From Desulfovibrio sp. A2 (lineage in GTDB: Bacteria; Desulfobacterota; Desulfovibrionia; Desulfovibrionales; Desulfovibrionaceae), in assembly GCF_000226255.1 (NCBI RefSeq), contig NZ_AGFG01000042.1, forward strand, positions 1 to 64,000: a stretch of DNA of 64,000 nucleotides, read 5' to 3'. Both the position numbers and the translations under genes were made by a program. Below are positions 48,818 to 57,566 of the stretch, in pieces (position 1 is the stretch's first letter; each line of letters opens with the position of its first letter). The notes below the pieces were generated by a model that worked only from the letters and a program-made list of their open reading frames with translations, was not told where the DNA came from and searched no databases.

Positions 48818-49848
48818 GCACCACTTACAAATACGAAGAAATGTCCCAGCGCGTGGGTTTCCGCAAAGACATTTCCGACGAAACATTCCTGACCGCCCTC
48901 AACCGCCGCCTGGAGCCCTTCGAGGAACAGGCCACCGACGAAAACGCCGCCGCTTTCCCTCGAGTGCTGATACTTGGCCTGCACCGATCAGGCACCACGG
49001 TGCTCAGCCAGTTGCTGGCGCACTATCTCGGGCTTGGGGTTGTCGACAATATCGCCGCACGCTTCTGGCTGGCCCCTGCGACCGGCATACGCTTGTCGCG
49101 CATGCTTTTGGGCAACGACCGCGTGACCACCCTGTCCTCCACCTACGGTAAGACCGCAGGCTTGGGTGAACCTCATGAATTCTCCTATTTCTGGCACCAC
49201 TGGTTCAAGATGGAGAACATGCCTCCCTACGACCCTGCCGCAGCGGCCAGAACCGTTGACTGGACAGCGTTCACCTCTACCATGCGCAGCATGACCAGAG
49301 CCTGGGGCAAGCCCATGGTGCTCAAGGCCCCCGATGTCGCATATCATATCGAGGACGTGGCGACGACCCTGCCCGAGGACATCTTCATCAACATCACCCG
49401 CGACCCCGCAGACATTGTCGTGTCCCTTCTGCGGGCGCGCATGGCGTACTATGGCAATACGGAAACCTGGCTCGGCTCTTATCCCGAACGGTGGGATGTC
49501 CTGCAGGGCATGAACGGAAGGGATCAGGTTGCCGGACAAGTGCTTCTGCTGGCCGACATGGCACGAAAAGGACTGCGGCGGCTGCCCGCACGGCGCGTGG
49601 TGCATCTGACGCTCCAGCACCTCTGCGCCGATCCCGCCTCGGCCATCGCCGACGTGCGCGATCGTTTGAACGCATGCCCTGGGGTCTCCGTGGACATCCA
49701 GGCAACTCCTCCGGAAAAACTGACCTACAACACGTATGAAAGTACTCCCGAATACGCCGTCTGCGCGCAACGCCTTGCCGTCATGCGGGAAAAACTGCTT
49801 TCCATGGGCCTTCTTGATAGTGACGGAGGCGAAGGGCAATGCGCGTAG
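48814..49848 (+). CDS. PAPS-dependent sulfotransferase
   Basis: The 344-residue protein has the 5'-phosphosulfate-binding loop VLILGLHRSGTTVLSQLLAH (about residues 51-70) and the 3'-phosphate-binding segment NITRDPADIVVSLLRARMAYY, as in the sulfotransferase superfamily. It would move sulfate from PAPS to a glycan hydroxyl; PAPS would come from the APS kinase at 30167. No membrane anchor is seen. It overlaps the deacetylase-like gene by 4 bases and the WbqC-like gene by 10. Confidence 0.88.
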   Translation: MSTTYKYEEMSQRVGFRKDISDETFLTALNRRLEPFEEQATDENAAAFPRVLILGLHRSGTTVLSQLLAHYLGLGVVDNIAARFWLAPATGIRLSRMLLGNDRVTTLSSTYGKTAGLGEPHEFSYFWHHWFKMENMPPYDPAAAARTVDWTAFTSTMRSMTRAWGKPMVLKAPDVAYHIEDVATTLPEDIFINITRDPADIVVSLLRARMAYYGNTETWLGSYPERWDVLQGMNGRDQVAGQVLLLADMARKGLRRLPARRVVHLTLQHLCADPASAIADVRDRLNACPGVSVDIQATPPEKLTYNTYESTPEYAVCAQRLAVMREKLLSMGLLDSDGGEGQCA

Positions 49849-50600
49849 CAATCCATCAACCCACGTTCTTCCCATGGATAGGCCTGTTTCACAAAATTCT
49901 GCACAGTGATGTTTTCATATTTTTCGACCATGTACAAAATCCGCGCGGCAAAAGCTGGCTTACTCGCAACAAAATACTTCTTGATGACGTGCACTGGATC
50001 ACCATCCCCACGCACAAGTCAGGCCTGGGAATGCAACCCATCTCCGAAGTGCGCATCAACTACGAGCATAACTTCACGCGCAAGCATCTTGGCATGCTAC
50101 GAAGCGCATATGAAAAATCACCATATTATGCGGAAAATATCGAAGCGATCACCTCGCTTTATGCAGAAAAACGTGACCTTCTCTGCGATTTCAACAGATC
50201 GTTCATTGAATCGACCTGCACCGCCCTCGGGATAAAGAGCATCTTCATGTCCAGCAGGGATATCGTTGCGGAGCATCCCGAGCTCGCCACTTTGGCGGGC
50301 AACGAACTCGTCCTGGAATTATGCCGCGCCGCAAGGGCCAGCGAATACCTGTCCGGTTCCGGCTGCCTTGACTTCATCAAGCCAGAATCATTTGAGCAGA
50401 ACGGCATTGCCTTCTATTTTCAGCATTTCGAGTATGCTCCCTATGCCCAACCCGGATCCCCCGAATTCGTTAGCCATCTCTCCTGCCTCGACACGCTGTT
50501 CAGCATTGGCAAGGCCGGGGCGGCCGCGCTCATCGCCCCGCCCATGCTGTCCCGTCCGGTTCCACCCGAGCAGACCCACGCCGCCCCGGAGGCCGCATGA
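49839..50600 (+). CDS. WbqC-like family protein
   Basis: The 253-residue protein begins MRVAIHQPTFFPWIGLFHKI and continues DVFIFFDHVQNPRGKSWLTRN, the standard WbqC-like (PF08889-type) opening. It ends with LSCLDTLFSIGKAG, the usual LSIIDLLFN-like C-terminal motif. Members occur in O-antigen loci, and their chemistry is not settled. It overlaps both the sulfotransferase gene (10 bases) and the next methyltransferase gene (4 bases). Its base composition is AT-rich compared with the locus. Confidence 0.88.
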   Translation: MRVAIHQPTFFPWIGLFHKILHSDVFIFFDHVQNPRGKSWLTRNKILLDDVHWITIPTHKSGLGMQPISEVRINYEHNFTRKHLGMLRSAYEKSPYYAENIEAITSLYAEKRDLLCDFNRSFIESTCTALGIKSIFMSSRDIVAEHPELATLAGNELVLELCRAARASEYLSGSGCLDFIKPESFEQNGIAFYFQHFEYAPYAQPGSPEFVSHLSCLDTLFSIGKAGAAALIAPPMLSRPVPPEQTHAAPEAA

Positions 50601-51808
50601 GCGACGAACTGCACGACAAGATAACCCGGCACCGGGCCAGTGTTGACAGTTTTTATGCCAACGTGGCGTTCGACACATCCGCCTGCCAGTCGATGGCATT
50701 CCCCCTGCGAGACATCGAGGGCTTCAACTGGAACCGCGGACATGGGATGAACGAATACTTCAACTATTTCTTCAGAAGATTCAGCGTGCACATTCTTTCG
50801 CGGCTGCGCCTTTCCGACGGCAACGCGCTGCTCAACATCGGATGCGGGCGCAACTGGGATGCAAAGAACATCGCATGGCTGCACCCCAGCATCGACATGT
50901 GGAGCATCGACATCTCCCGGATGATGCTTGAAGACGCCCGCACCAGCGGCGTAGACTCTCCCATGGCGGTAGCGGCGTCCGAGGCGCTCCCCTTTCCGGA
51001 CGGCACCTTTGACCGCGTGCTTTCCCGAGAGGTGATCGAGCATGTGGCAAGCCCGCTGACCATGCTGCGAGAGATTTACCGCGTGCTCGTCCCCGGGGGC
51101 ATCGCCGTCATCACGACCGAGAACCCCCATGCATGGACACCGGCAACCCGGTTTGAAACCCGCTGGTCACGCAAGCGCCACATATCGATGACCATGAACA
51201 TTCCCGGCAGTTGCATCGACGAACCTCCCTTCATGGAAACCCTTGAGGAACTCGCTTCCGTCGCCGGGCTCGAACTGGCCGATACGGTTTTTGACGGCGC
51301 ACTGTACCACTTCCTTGCGAAGCACCACGCCCGGTGCGGCACATCCCCGCTCGCTGCGGCCCACTATTTTTCACGGCTTGAGAGCAATCCGCATTTCGCC
51401 AGAATATTCTGCGACCAAGTCAAGTACGTGCTCATCAAACCCAAAGCCATCCCGGATTCCCCACCCCAACGCACTCCGGTCGCCTACGCCTGCCCATCAT
51501 GCCGCACGCGGCTTACGACGGCACGGCACGCCCTGATCTGCCCATCTTGCAGGGAGGAATACCCCGACACGGGCATCCCTGAACTGATACCGCGCGCCAC
51601 CCCATACTACGGCGCCGACTCGGACCATTCGGACAATCCTGCATGCAAGCGGGCGTTCGACGCGTTTAGTGACGCCATGCTCGGCGCGTACGAGGCATTC
51701 TTTCTGAAGGCGGCGCAGCACGCAGCCACACTGTGCCGCATCGCCCCCGGCCTCTTGTCGGTGCATGTCGCGCCAGACGATCCCCTTGCTGTATTCCTGC
51801 GCCCTTAG
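50597..51808 (+). CDS. Methyltransferase with C-terminal zinc-ribbon domain
   Basis: The first 240 residues of this 403-residue protein form a class I methyltransferase (LLNIGCGRNWDAKNIAWL, FPDGTFDRVLSREVIEHV, VPGGIAVITTENPHAW). A Trm112-like zinc ribbon follows (AYACPSCRTRLTT, LICPSCREEYPDTGIPELIP). The last 60 residues (DSDHSDNPACKRAFDAFSDA) look like the start of a second domain that ends early. The methyl acceptor is unknown. Confidence 0.8.
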   Translation: MSDELHDKITRHRASVDSFYANVAFDTSACQSMAFPLRDIEGFNWNRGHGMNEYFNYFFRRFSVHILSRLRLSDGNALLNIGCGRNWDAKNIAWLHPSIDMWSIDISRMMLEDARTSGVDSPMAVAASEALPFPDGTFDRVLSREVIEHVASPLTMLREIYRVLVPGGIAVITTENPHAWTPATRFETRWSRKRHISMTMNIPGSCIDEPPFMETLEELASVAGLELADTVFDGALYHFLAKHHARCGTSPLAAAHYFSRLESNPHFARIFCDQVKYVLIKPKAIPDSPPQRTPVAYACPSCRTRLTTARHALICPSCREEYPDTGIPELIPRATPYYGADSDHSDNPACKRAFDAFSDAMLGAYEAFFLKAAQHAATLCRIAPGLLSVHVAPDDPLAVFLRP

Positions 51809-51826
51809 CACAAGACGGAAAGTATC

Positions 51827-54529
51827 GTGCTCACAGCAGCCACCGTATCCATCTTCCTGCTTTTAGTAGTCGCCTGTAGACTGTCTGCCCTGCATCACTA
51901 CCGCTGGTGGTTTCGCCAGGGCTTCGTCGGTGATGCCTCCGTGCATTTCTCCATCATCAGGCAGCTCCGCAAAAATCGGCGTTCGCAGTACATTGAGCAG
52001 TATCTCATGTCACCGGAACCGATGGTCTACCCAACATATTTTCACCACTTCGCCAGATTCTTTCCGCTTGACGCAATCAAAGCCCATCCGTACCTGCCGT
52101 CGCTGGTGCTCAGCCTTCTCTTTTCCTGCGTCTTCATCATTCTCGCAGCCCACATCAATGAGAGCTTATTCACGGGGAGCCACGGTCTATTGCAAGTCTC
52201 CGCGATGCTCATCCTGTGCAGCCCCACATTTCACTGCTTCGGCGGAAACTCCATTACGTACATCGCCCTTTCAGAGCGCACGCTGGCCCGCCTGGCGACA
52301 GGTCTTTCCTACATGCTCTGCTGTGTTTTCCTGCTGACTGGCGACATCATTTCCCTTGCCTGCGGCATCAGCTTCGGAGCGCTGGCCTGCCTCAGTTCCA
52401 TATTCGCACGCCAGGTTCTGCTCTTCACCATGCCCGTCCTTGCCGGGCTGCTCATGAATTGGCGCCCGCTCGCCATGCTTCTGGCCATCTTCATCATGGC
52501 CCTTGCCGCAGGCGGAAAACATTTCGCACGCGGCTTGCAGCACACATTCCTGCACTGGATGTGCTACACACGGTTCACGAAGAAGGGACGCATCACCCGC
52601 ATCGGGCTTTCCGAGTTCAAGCCCTGGTCTTTTCGAGACAACCGCATCACATGGAAAACTATCACGGAAAACCTGCTCACCAAAGAACCGACACGCACAT
52701 TTCTCAACAACATAGAACTTCCCGCTGCCATCTGCCTATTGGCCATGTCCGATGGCAACGCCACCGTGGAGTGGGCAGCATTCCTCGCGGCCCCCATCAT
52801 CGTTTACATAGCGACATCCACAGCCTGGCTGAGCTTTTTGGGCGAAGGCTACAGATACATTGAATACGCACTGGTGTATCTTGCGCCGTTGGCCGCAGCG
52901 GTACAAGTCGCCACTGCCCCGCCACCTGCCCTGGCGGCATTGGCGGCGGTGATGACCTGCTCCCTTATCGGCATCGGCGTAATCTGGCACACCAAGCAGC
53001 ACATTGAACACAGGCCGCCCCCCGAAACGGTTTCGGACCGCCTTTCGACGTTCCTTTCCGGTGTGAACCTGCCCGACGATGCGGTGGTGTTTCCCGTCAC
53101 CATGCGGCTTGGGGCCGACATCACGGCCCGCAAGGAAGGATGGAAAAGCTTCTGGTGGCAGCCCGGGCTCCAACTACCCTCGATATTCGATACGTATATC
53201 GAAGAATATCCGTTTCTAAAACGCGACTGGTGGCCCCTCTTTGAAAAGCACGGGGTAACTCACGTGATCTGCCAGAAGTCCGCCATGTCCTACATTGATT
53301 GGCGGTATCCGTTCGAACGATTGCGCCTCATTGCCGAAGACAGCCACTACGCGGCGTACGCCGTTCCCTCTCGCGCCCAGCGTTCTTGTGATCCCCCCGA
53401 ACGAGTGACCCGACTGCTGGTGGTGCAGAACGGGCCTTGCGGCAGCTTCCCCGCAACAGCGCAACTCATGGCGTCCTGCGTGCGCAAGTATCCCGGAGTT
53501 CGCATCGCCATCGCCTGCCGTGCAGAGGCGGAAGGCCTTTACCGGCGCTGCCCGTATGCCAAAGAGTTTTTTCCCCTCGCTCCGTCCGGGGCGAACGCGG
53601 CGTCCACGTTCACCGCTGTCAGCGCCTTCGCACCGGAAATGGCGATCAACTGCTCCTGGCCTGGAGATGCGTTTTCGGACGGAGTATGCCTTGCCGCAGA
53701 GGCTCCATTCTCTGTCGCCGTACAGCCCACAGTCCCCCATGATGCGTATGACCTCGTCCTGCCCACTCCCCGACAAACCACCCCGCAGGCTTTTGTGGAC
53801 ACCCTGCTGGACAGGATGGGCATTGGCAGGCTGCGGCTTGCACCGAGAACGTGGGCGGCGCCGGAGGATGACAAACCGCTGGGGGACGCGCTCAACACAC
53901 ACGCGATTGACGCCTCGGCATCCGTGCTCCTGCCCATCCCGGCCGGATGCCTGCCAGAGGCATGCATGATTGTCGCGCATGGGATGGCCGCCCTCGCCCG
54001 CTCCGGAACCGCACCACACGTGACCGTGATCGGGCAGGACGCCCAATGTGCCTTGATGGCCAAACTTCTGGGCCGAGCTGGCCTGCCGCACACCGTGCTT
54101 CCGGGCCATGCCGACCAGGGACTGTGGCCCGCGCTTTTCTCGCGGTTTGCGCGCGCCATTGTGCTCGACTGGGGCACCTCTTGGCTGGCCACAGCGTCCG
54201 GGCTACGTCATCTCGCGATCCCGGGAAGCGCACACCCCGCAAACTGGATGCCCCCAGCCTCCAGGTGCATCGCACTTTCGCTGCCCCTGGAATGTCAGGA
54301 GTGCAGTGGGGTGTGCCGTTATCCGGTACCTCACTGCCTCCTCGCCATCCCGGCTGAAGCAACCGCGCTCGCCATCGCCGCCCTTCTCGATGAAGAGCGA
54401 AGCGTACCGATGGCCTTGCTCGTGGATGCAGGGCATTACCATCCCACTGACGGCATGCCCGCCTGGAGCCCTCTGCGCAGCCCGGCAGACGTACCTACAA
54501 AAATGGTATTTGGCCCGGATGCTGCATGA
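51827..54529 (+). CDS. Membrane protein fused to a GT9/heptosyltransferase-like domain
   Basis: The N-terminal half (about residues 1-400 of 900) has around ten hydrophobic segments (VSIFLLLVVACRLSAL, SLVLSLLFSCVFIILAAH, MLLAIFIMALAAGG). It carries an acidic loop early on (GFVGDASVHFSII), as in GT-C membrane glycosyltransferases. From about residue 530 the sequence is soluble: LLVVQNGPCGSFPATAQL, FAPEMAINCSWPGDAFSDG and a late LECQECSGVCRYPVPHCL. That resembles GT9 ADP-heptose transferases, which end with a similar cysteine cluster. The GTG start is forced by the reading frame. It may couple export-side transfer with core extension; specificity is unknown. Confidence 0.65.
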   Translation: MLTAATVSIFLLLVVACRLSALHHYRWWFRQGFVGDASVHFSIIRQLRKNRRSQYIEQYLMSPEPMVYPTYFHHFARFFPLDAIKAHPYLPSLVLSLLFSCVFIILAAHINESLFTGSHGLLQVSAMLILCSPTFHCFGGNSITYIALSERTLARLATGLSYMLCCVFLLTGDIISLACGISFGALACLSSIFARQVLLFTMPVLAGLLMNWRPLAMLLAIFIMALAAGGKHFARGLQHTFLHWMCYTRFTKKGRITRIGLSEFKPWSFRDNRITWKTITENLLTKEPTRTFLNNIELPAAICLLAMSDGNATVEWAAFLAAPIIVYIATSTAWLSFLGEGYRYIEYALVYLAPLAAAVQVATAPPPALAALAAVMTCSLIGIGVIWHTKQHIEHRPPPETVSDRLSTFLSGVNLPDDAVVFPVTMRLGADITARKEGWKSFWWQPGLQLPSIFDTYIEEYPFLKRDWWPLFEKHGVTHVICQKSAMSYIDWRYPFERLRLIAEDSHYAAYAVPSRAQRSCDPPERVTRLLVVQNGPCGSFPATAQLMASCVRKYPGVRIAIACRAEAEGLYRRCPYAKEFFPLAPSGANAASTFTAVSAFAPEMAINCSWPGDAFSDGVCLAAEAPFSVAVQPTVPHDAYDLVLPTPRQTTPQAFVDTLLDRMGIGRLRLAPRTWAAPEDDKPLGDALNTHAIDASASVLLPIPAGCLPEACMIVAHGMAALARSGTAPHVTVIGQDAQCALMAKLLGRAGLPHTVLPGHADQGLWPALFSRFARAIVLDWGTSWLATASGLRHLAIPGSAHPANWMPPASRCIALSLPLECQECSGVCRYPVPHCLLAIPAEATALAIAALLDEERSVPMALLVDAGHYHPTDGMPAWSPLRSPADVPTKMVFGPDAA

Positions 54530-54587
54530 ACCGGCGGGTCAGGAGTTTACACGCCTCCGCACCCCGAACCTCTACCCCGTGGGCACC

Positions 54588-56201
54588 ATGATAGCAGTCA
54601 TCGGATCCGGATACTGGGGCAAGAATCTCGTCCGCAACTTCCACGCGCTGGGCGCGCTGGCCGCCGTCTGCGACAAAAACCCGACGCTGCTGGAAAACGC
54701 GCAGGCCGCGCATCCCGGCGTGCGGATATGCATGGCGCTGCCCGACATGTTGACCGATCCCGAAATCACCGGGGTGGCCATAGCCACGCCCGCGGAATCG
54801 CACTTCGTCATCGCGCGCGAGGCCCTGCTGGCGGGAAAGCACGTGTTCGTGGAAAAACCGCTCACCCTGGACGAGGGGGAAGGCCGCGAACTCATCGACC
54901 TTGCGGCCCGCAAGGGGCTGGTGCTGATGGTGGGGCACCTGCTGCGCTACCACCCCGTGTTCATGGCCCTGCAAGACCTGGCACAGTCGGGGGCCCTCGG
55001 CCGCATCAACTACGTCTATTCCAACAGACTGAACCTCGGAAAGGTGCGCCGCGAGGAAAACATCCTCTGGTCGTTCGCCCCGCACGACATTTCCATGATC
55101 CTCGCGCTGGCGGGCGAGGAGCCCGAGCGCGTCTGGGCCACGGGCGGCAACTACCTGCACCGCCGCATAGCGGACGTCACCACCACCCACCTCGACTTTC
55201 CCTCCGGCCTGAAGGCCCATGTCTTCGTCTCGTGGCTGCACCCCTTCAAGGAACAGAAGCTGGTGGTGGTGGGCGAGCGGCAGATGGCCGTCTTTGACGA
55301 CACCCGCCCCTGGGAGGAAAAGCTGCTGCTCTACCCCCACGAGATCCGCTGGGAGAACGGCGCGCCCGTGCCCGCCCGGTGCGAGCCCGTGCGGGTGGAG
55401 GTGCCCCAGTCCGAGCCGCTGCGTTCCGAATGCCAGCATTTCCTGGACTGCATCGCCAGCGGCGCGGCCCCGGTCACCGATGGGCAGGAAGGCCTGCGCG
55501 TACTGAAGGTGCTGATGAACGCCCAGCGCAGCCTTGACGCGTCGGACGCGCCGACCGCACCGGGCGCGCCCCCCGTACATCCGGAATCCGCGTCGCAGGC
55601 CCCTGCCGCACGGCACGGAGACGGGGCCTTCGTGCACCCCACGGCGGTGGTGGACGACCGGGTGACCATCGGCAGCGGCACCAAAATCTGGCATTTCAGC
55701 CACATCCTTCCGGACACCAGCATCGGCGAAAAGGTCAACATCGGCCAGAACGTGGTGGCCGGACCGGAAGTGCGCATCGGCAGCGGGTGCAAGATCCAGA
55801 ACAATGTCTCGGTCTACAAGGGCGTGGTGCTGGAAGACAACGTCTTCTGCGGCCCCAGCATGGTCTTCACCAACGTACATGCCCCCCGCGCCTTCATCCC
55901 CGGCATGGACCGGGCGCTGCCCACGGTGGTGCGCACCGGGGCCACCCTTGGCGCCAACTGCACCATCGTATGCGGCAACGAGATCGGGCAATACGCCTTC
56001 GTGGCCGCGGGTGCGGTAGTCACCCGACCGGTGCCGCCGCACGGCCTGGTGATGGGCAACCCCGCCCGCCTGGCGGGCTGGGTATGCCGCTGCGGCGCGA
56101 AGCTCGACGAACACCTGTGCTGCCCCGGCTGCGGCGACGCCTACGAACGCGACGGCGACGGCCTCGCCTCCACCCGGCAGTCCCCAAGGAGCCACGCGTG
56201 A
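54588..56201 (+). CDS. Fused 3-dehydrogenase (WbpB/WlbA type) and N-acetyltransferase (WbpD/WlbB type)
   Basis: Residues 1-340 of this 537-residue protein form a Gfo/Idh/MocA oxidoreductase (MIAVIGSGYWGKNLVRNFHA, HVFVEKPLTL, NILWSFAPHDISMIL). It would oxidise C3 of a UDP-HexNAcA. Residues about 350-510 form a left-handed beta-helix acetyltransferase (VDDRVTIGSGTKIWHFSHIL, VNIGQNVVAGPEVRIGSGCK). A small cysteine-rich tail (CRCGAKLDEHLCCPGCG) ends it. The two steps normally flank the aminotransferase step encoded next door. Start uncertain: GTG at 54579 and ATG at 54519 are also open. It overlaps the next gene by 4 bases. Confidence 0.85.
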   Translation: MIAVIGSGYWGKNLVRNFHALGALAAVCDKNPTLLENAQAAHPGVRICMALPDMLTDPEITGVAIATPAESHFVIAREALLAGKHVFVEKPLTLDEGEGRELIDLAARKGLVLMVGHLLRYHPVFMALQDLAQSGALGRINYVYSNRLNLGKVRREENILWSFAPHDISMILALAGEEPERVWATGGNYLHRRIADVTTTHLDFPSGLKAHVFVSWLHPFKEQKLVVVGERQMAVFDDTRPWEEKLLLYPHEIRWENGAPVPARCEPVRVEVPQSEPLRSECQHFLDCIASGAAPVTDGQEGLRVLKVLMNAQRSLDASDAPTAPGAPPVHPESASQAPAARHGDGAFVHPTAVVDDRVTIGSGTKIWHFSHILPDTSIGEKVNIGQNVVAGPEVRIGSGCKIQNNVSVYKGVVLEDNVFCGPSMVFTNVHAPRAFIPGMDRALPTVVRTGATLGANCTIVCGNEIGQYAFVAAGAVVTRPVPPHGLVMGNPARLAGWVCRCGAKLDEHLCCPGCGDAYERDGDGLASTRQSPRSHA

Positions 56202-57331
56202 TTCCCTTCATCGACCTGGCGGCGCAGTTCGCCGCGCGAGAGGCGGCCATCCGCGCCCGCATGAATGCCGTGCTGGCCCACGGAAAGTACATCATGGGGC
56301 CGGAAGTACAGGAACTGGAAAAACGGCTTGCCGCCTACGCGGGCGCGCCGCACTGCGTGGGCTGCGCATCGGGCACCGACGCCCTGCTGCTGCCCCTGAT
56401 GGCGGAAGGCGTGGGCCCCGGCGACGCAGTGATCACCACCAGCTTCACCTTCATCGCCACGGCCGAGGTCATTTCGCTGCTGGGCGCGCGCCCCGTGTTC
56501 GTGGACATTGATCCGGACACCTGGAACATCTCGCCCCAGGCCGTGGAAGACTGCCTTGCGGCGTGGACCCCGTCCTGGGGCCGACCCCGCGCCATCATCG
56601 CCGTAGACATCTTCGGCCTGCCCGCCGACGCCGCGGCGCTGACACGTATCGCGGATGCGCACGATCTGCTGCTCATCGAGGACGCCGCCCAGAGCTTCGG
56701 CGGCAGCCTGGACGGCCGCCGGGCCTGCTCTTTCGGGCATTACGCGGCCACCAGCTTTTTCCCGGCCAAGCCCCTGGGCTGCTACGGCGACGGAGGCGCG
56801 GTGTTCTGCGCCGACGGCGAGCGGGCCGCGCGCATCGATTCGCTGCGGGTGCACGGCAAGGGCACGGACAAGTACGACAACGTGCGCATCGGGCTGAACT
56901 CGCGCCTCGACACGCTGCAGGCGGCCATCCTGCTGGCCAAGCTCGACCATTTCGACGAGGAGATCGCCGCGCGCCAGCGGGTGGCCGCCACATACGGCGC
57001 GGCCCTTGCCCCCCTGGGGCAGGCGGGCGTGGCACAGCACATTCCAGCCGGGGCCACCAGCGCGTGGGCGCAATACTCTCTGCTGGCCCGAAACGGCGAG
57101 GCCCGCGCCGCCGCCCAGACCGCGCTGAAGGCCGCAGGCGTGCCGACCGCAGTTTACTATCCCACGCCGCTGCACCTGCAGACGGCCTTTGCGCACCTTG
57201 GCTATCGCCCCGGCGACCTGCCTGTGTGCGAGGACGTCTGCGGCCGCATTTTCAGCCTGCCCATGCACCCCTACATGCCCGACGGGCAGGCGGAATCCAT
57301 CGCCTCCACGGTGGCGAAGGCGCTGGTGTAG
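56198..57331 (+). CDS. UDP-3-keto-sugar aminotransferase (WbpE/WlbC type, DegT family)
   Basis: The 377-residue PLP enzyme opens IPFIDLAAQFAAREAAIRAR, has CVGCASGTDALLLPLMAEG, TTSFTFIATAEVISLLGARP, LIEDAAQSFGG, and the PLP lysine region ATSFFPAKPLGCYGDGG. This is the sequence style of WbpE, which aminates C3 of UDP-3-keto-GlcNAcA. With the fused dehydrogenase/acetyltransferase before it, the product would be a UDP-2,3-diacetamido-2,3-dideoxy-uronic acid. The 6-dehydrogenase (WbpA) is not in the window. AAGGAG precedes the GTG start. It is the last gene of the locus, followed by a terminator. Confidence 0.9.
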   Translation: MIPFIDLAAQFAAREAAIRARMNAVLAHGKYIMGPEVQELEKRLAAYAGAPHCVGCASGTDALLLPLMAEGVGPGDAVITTSFTFIATAEVISLLGARPVFVDIDPDTWNISPQAVEDCLAAWTPSWGRPRAIIAVDIFGLPADAAALTRIADAHDLLLIEDAAQSFGGSLDGRRACSFGHYAATSFFPAKPLGCYGDGGAVFCADGERAARIDSLRVHGKGTDKYDNVRIGLNSRLDTLQAAILLAKLDHFDEEIAARQRVAATYGAALAPLGQAGVAQHIPAGATSAWAQYSLLARNGEARAAAQTALKAAGVPTAVYYPTPLHLQTAFAHLGYRPGDLPVCEDVCGRIFSLPMHPYMPDGQAESIASTVAKALV

Positions 57332-57407
57332 GCGCATCCCGCCCCCCTGACGCCCGCGCGTCCACGCCCGGAGCGCAGGCGCGACATCCCGCCTTCATGC
57401 AACGACA

Positions 57408-57453
57408 ACGGCCCGGCCGCTGGCATCACCAGCGTCCGGGCCGTCACTGTTTT
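57408..57453 (+). terminator. Rho-independent terminator ending the glycan locus
   Basis: ACGGCCCGG (57408-57416) pairs with CCGGGCCGT (57436-57444). An inner GCTGG/CCAGC pair extends the stem around the loop, and TGTTTTG follows. It lies about 75 bases after the last glycan gene. A second perfect 11-bp hairpin at 57504-57533, near the end of the convergent YbjQ-like gene, may serve the minus strand. Confidence 0.75.
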
Positions 57454-57503
57454 GAAGAAGGCCGATTTCATGCGCCGGAACAGCCGCCGACGGCGGCTTC
57501 GGA

Positions 57504-57533
57504 GACGTGCCGACACGCTTCCGTCGGCACGTC
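57504..57533 (-). terminator. Perfect 11-bp hairpin at the 3' end of the YbjQ-like gene
   Basis: GACGTGCCGAC (57504-57514) and GTCGGCACGTC (57523-57533) flank an 8-base loop, 34 bases beyond the minus-strand stop at 57567. No T-run follows on the minus strand. Confidence 0.45.
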
Positions 57534-57566
57534 GACAAAACCAGCGGGGAGAACCCCGCCTCGTCC

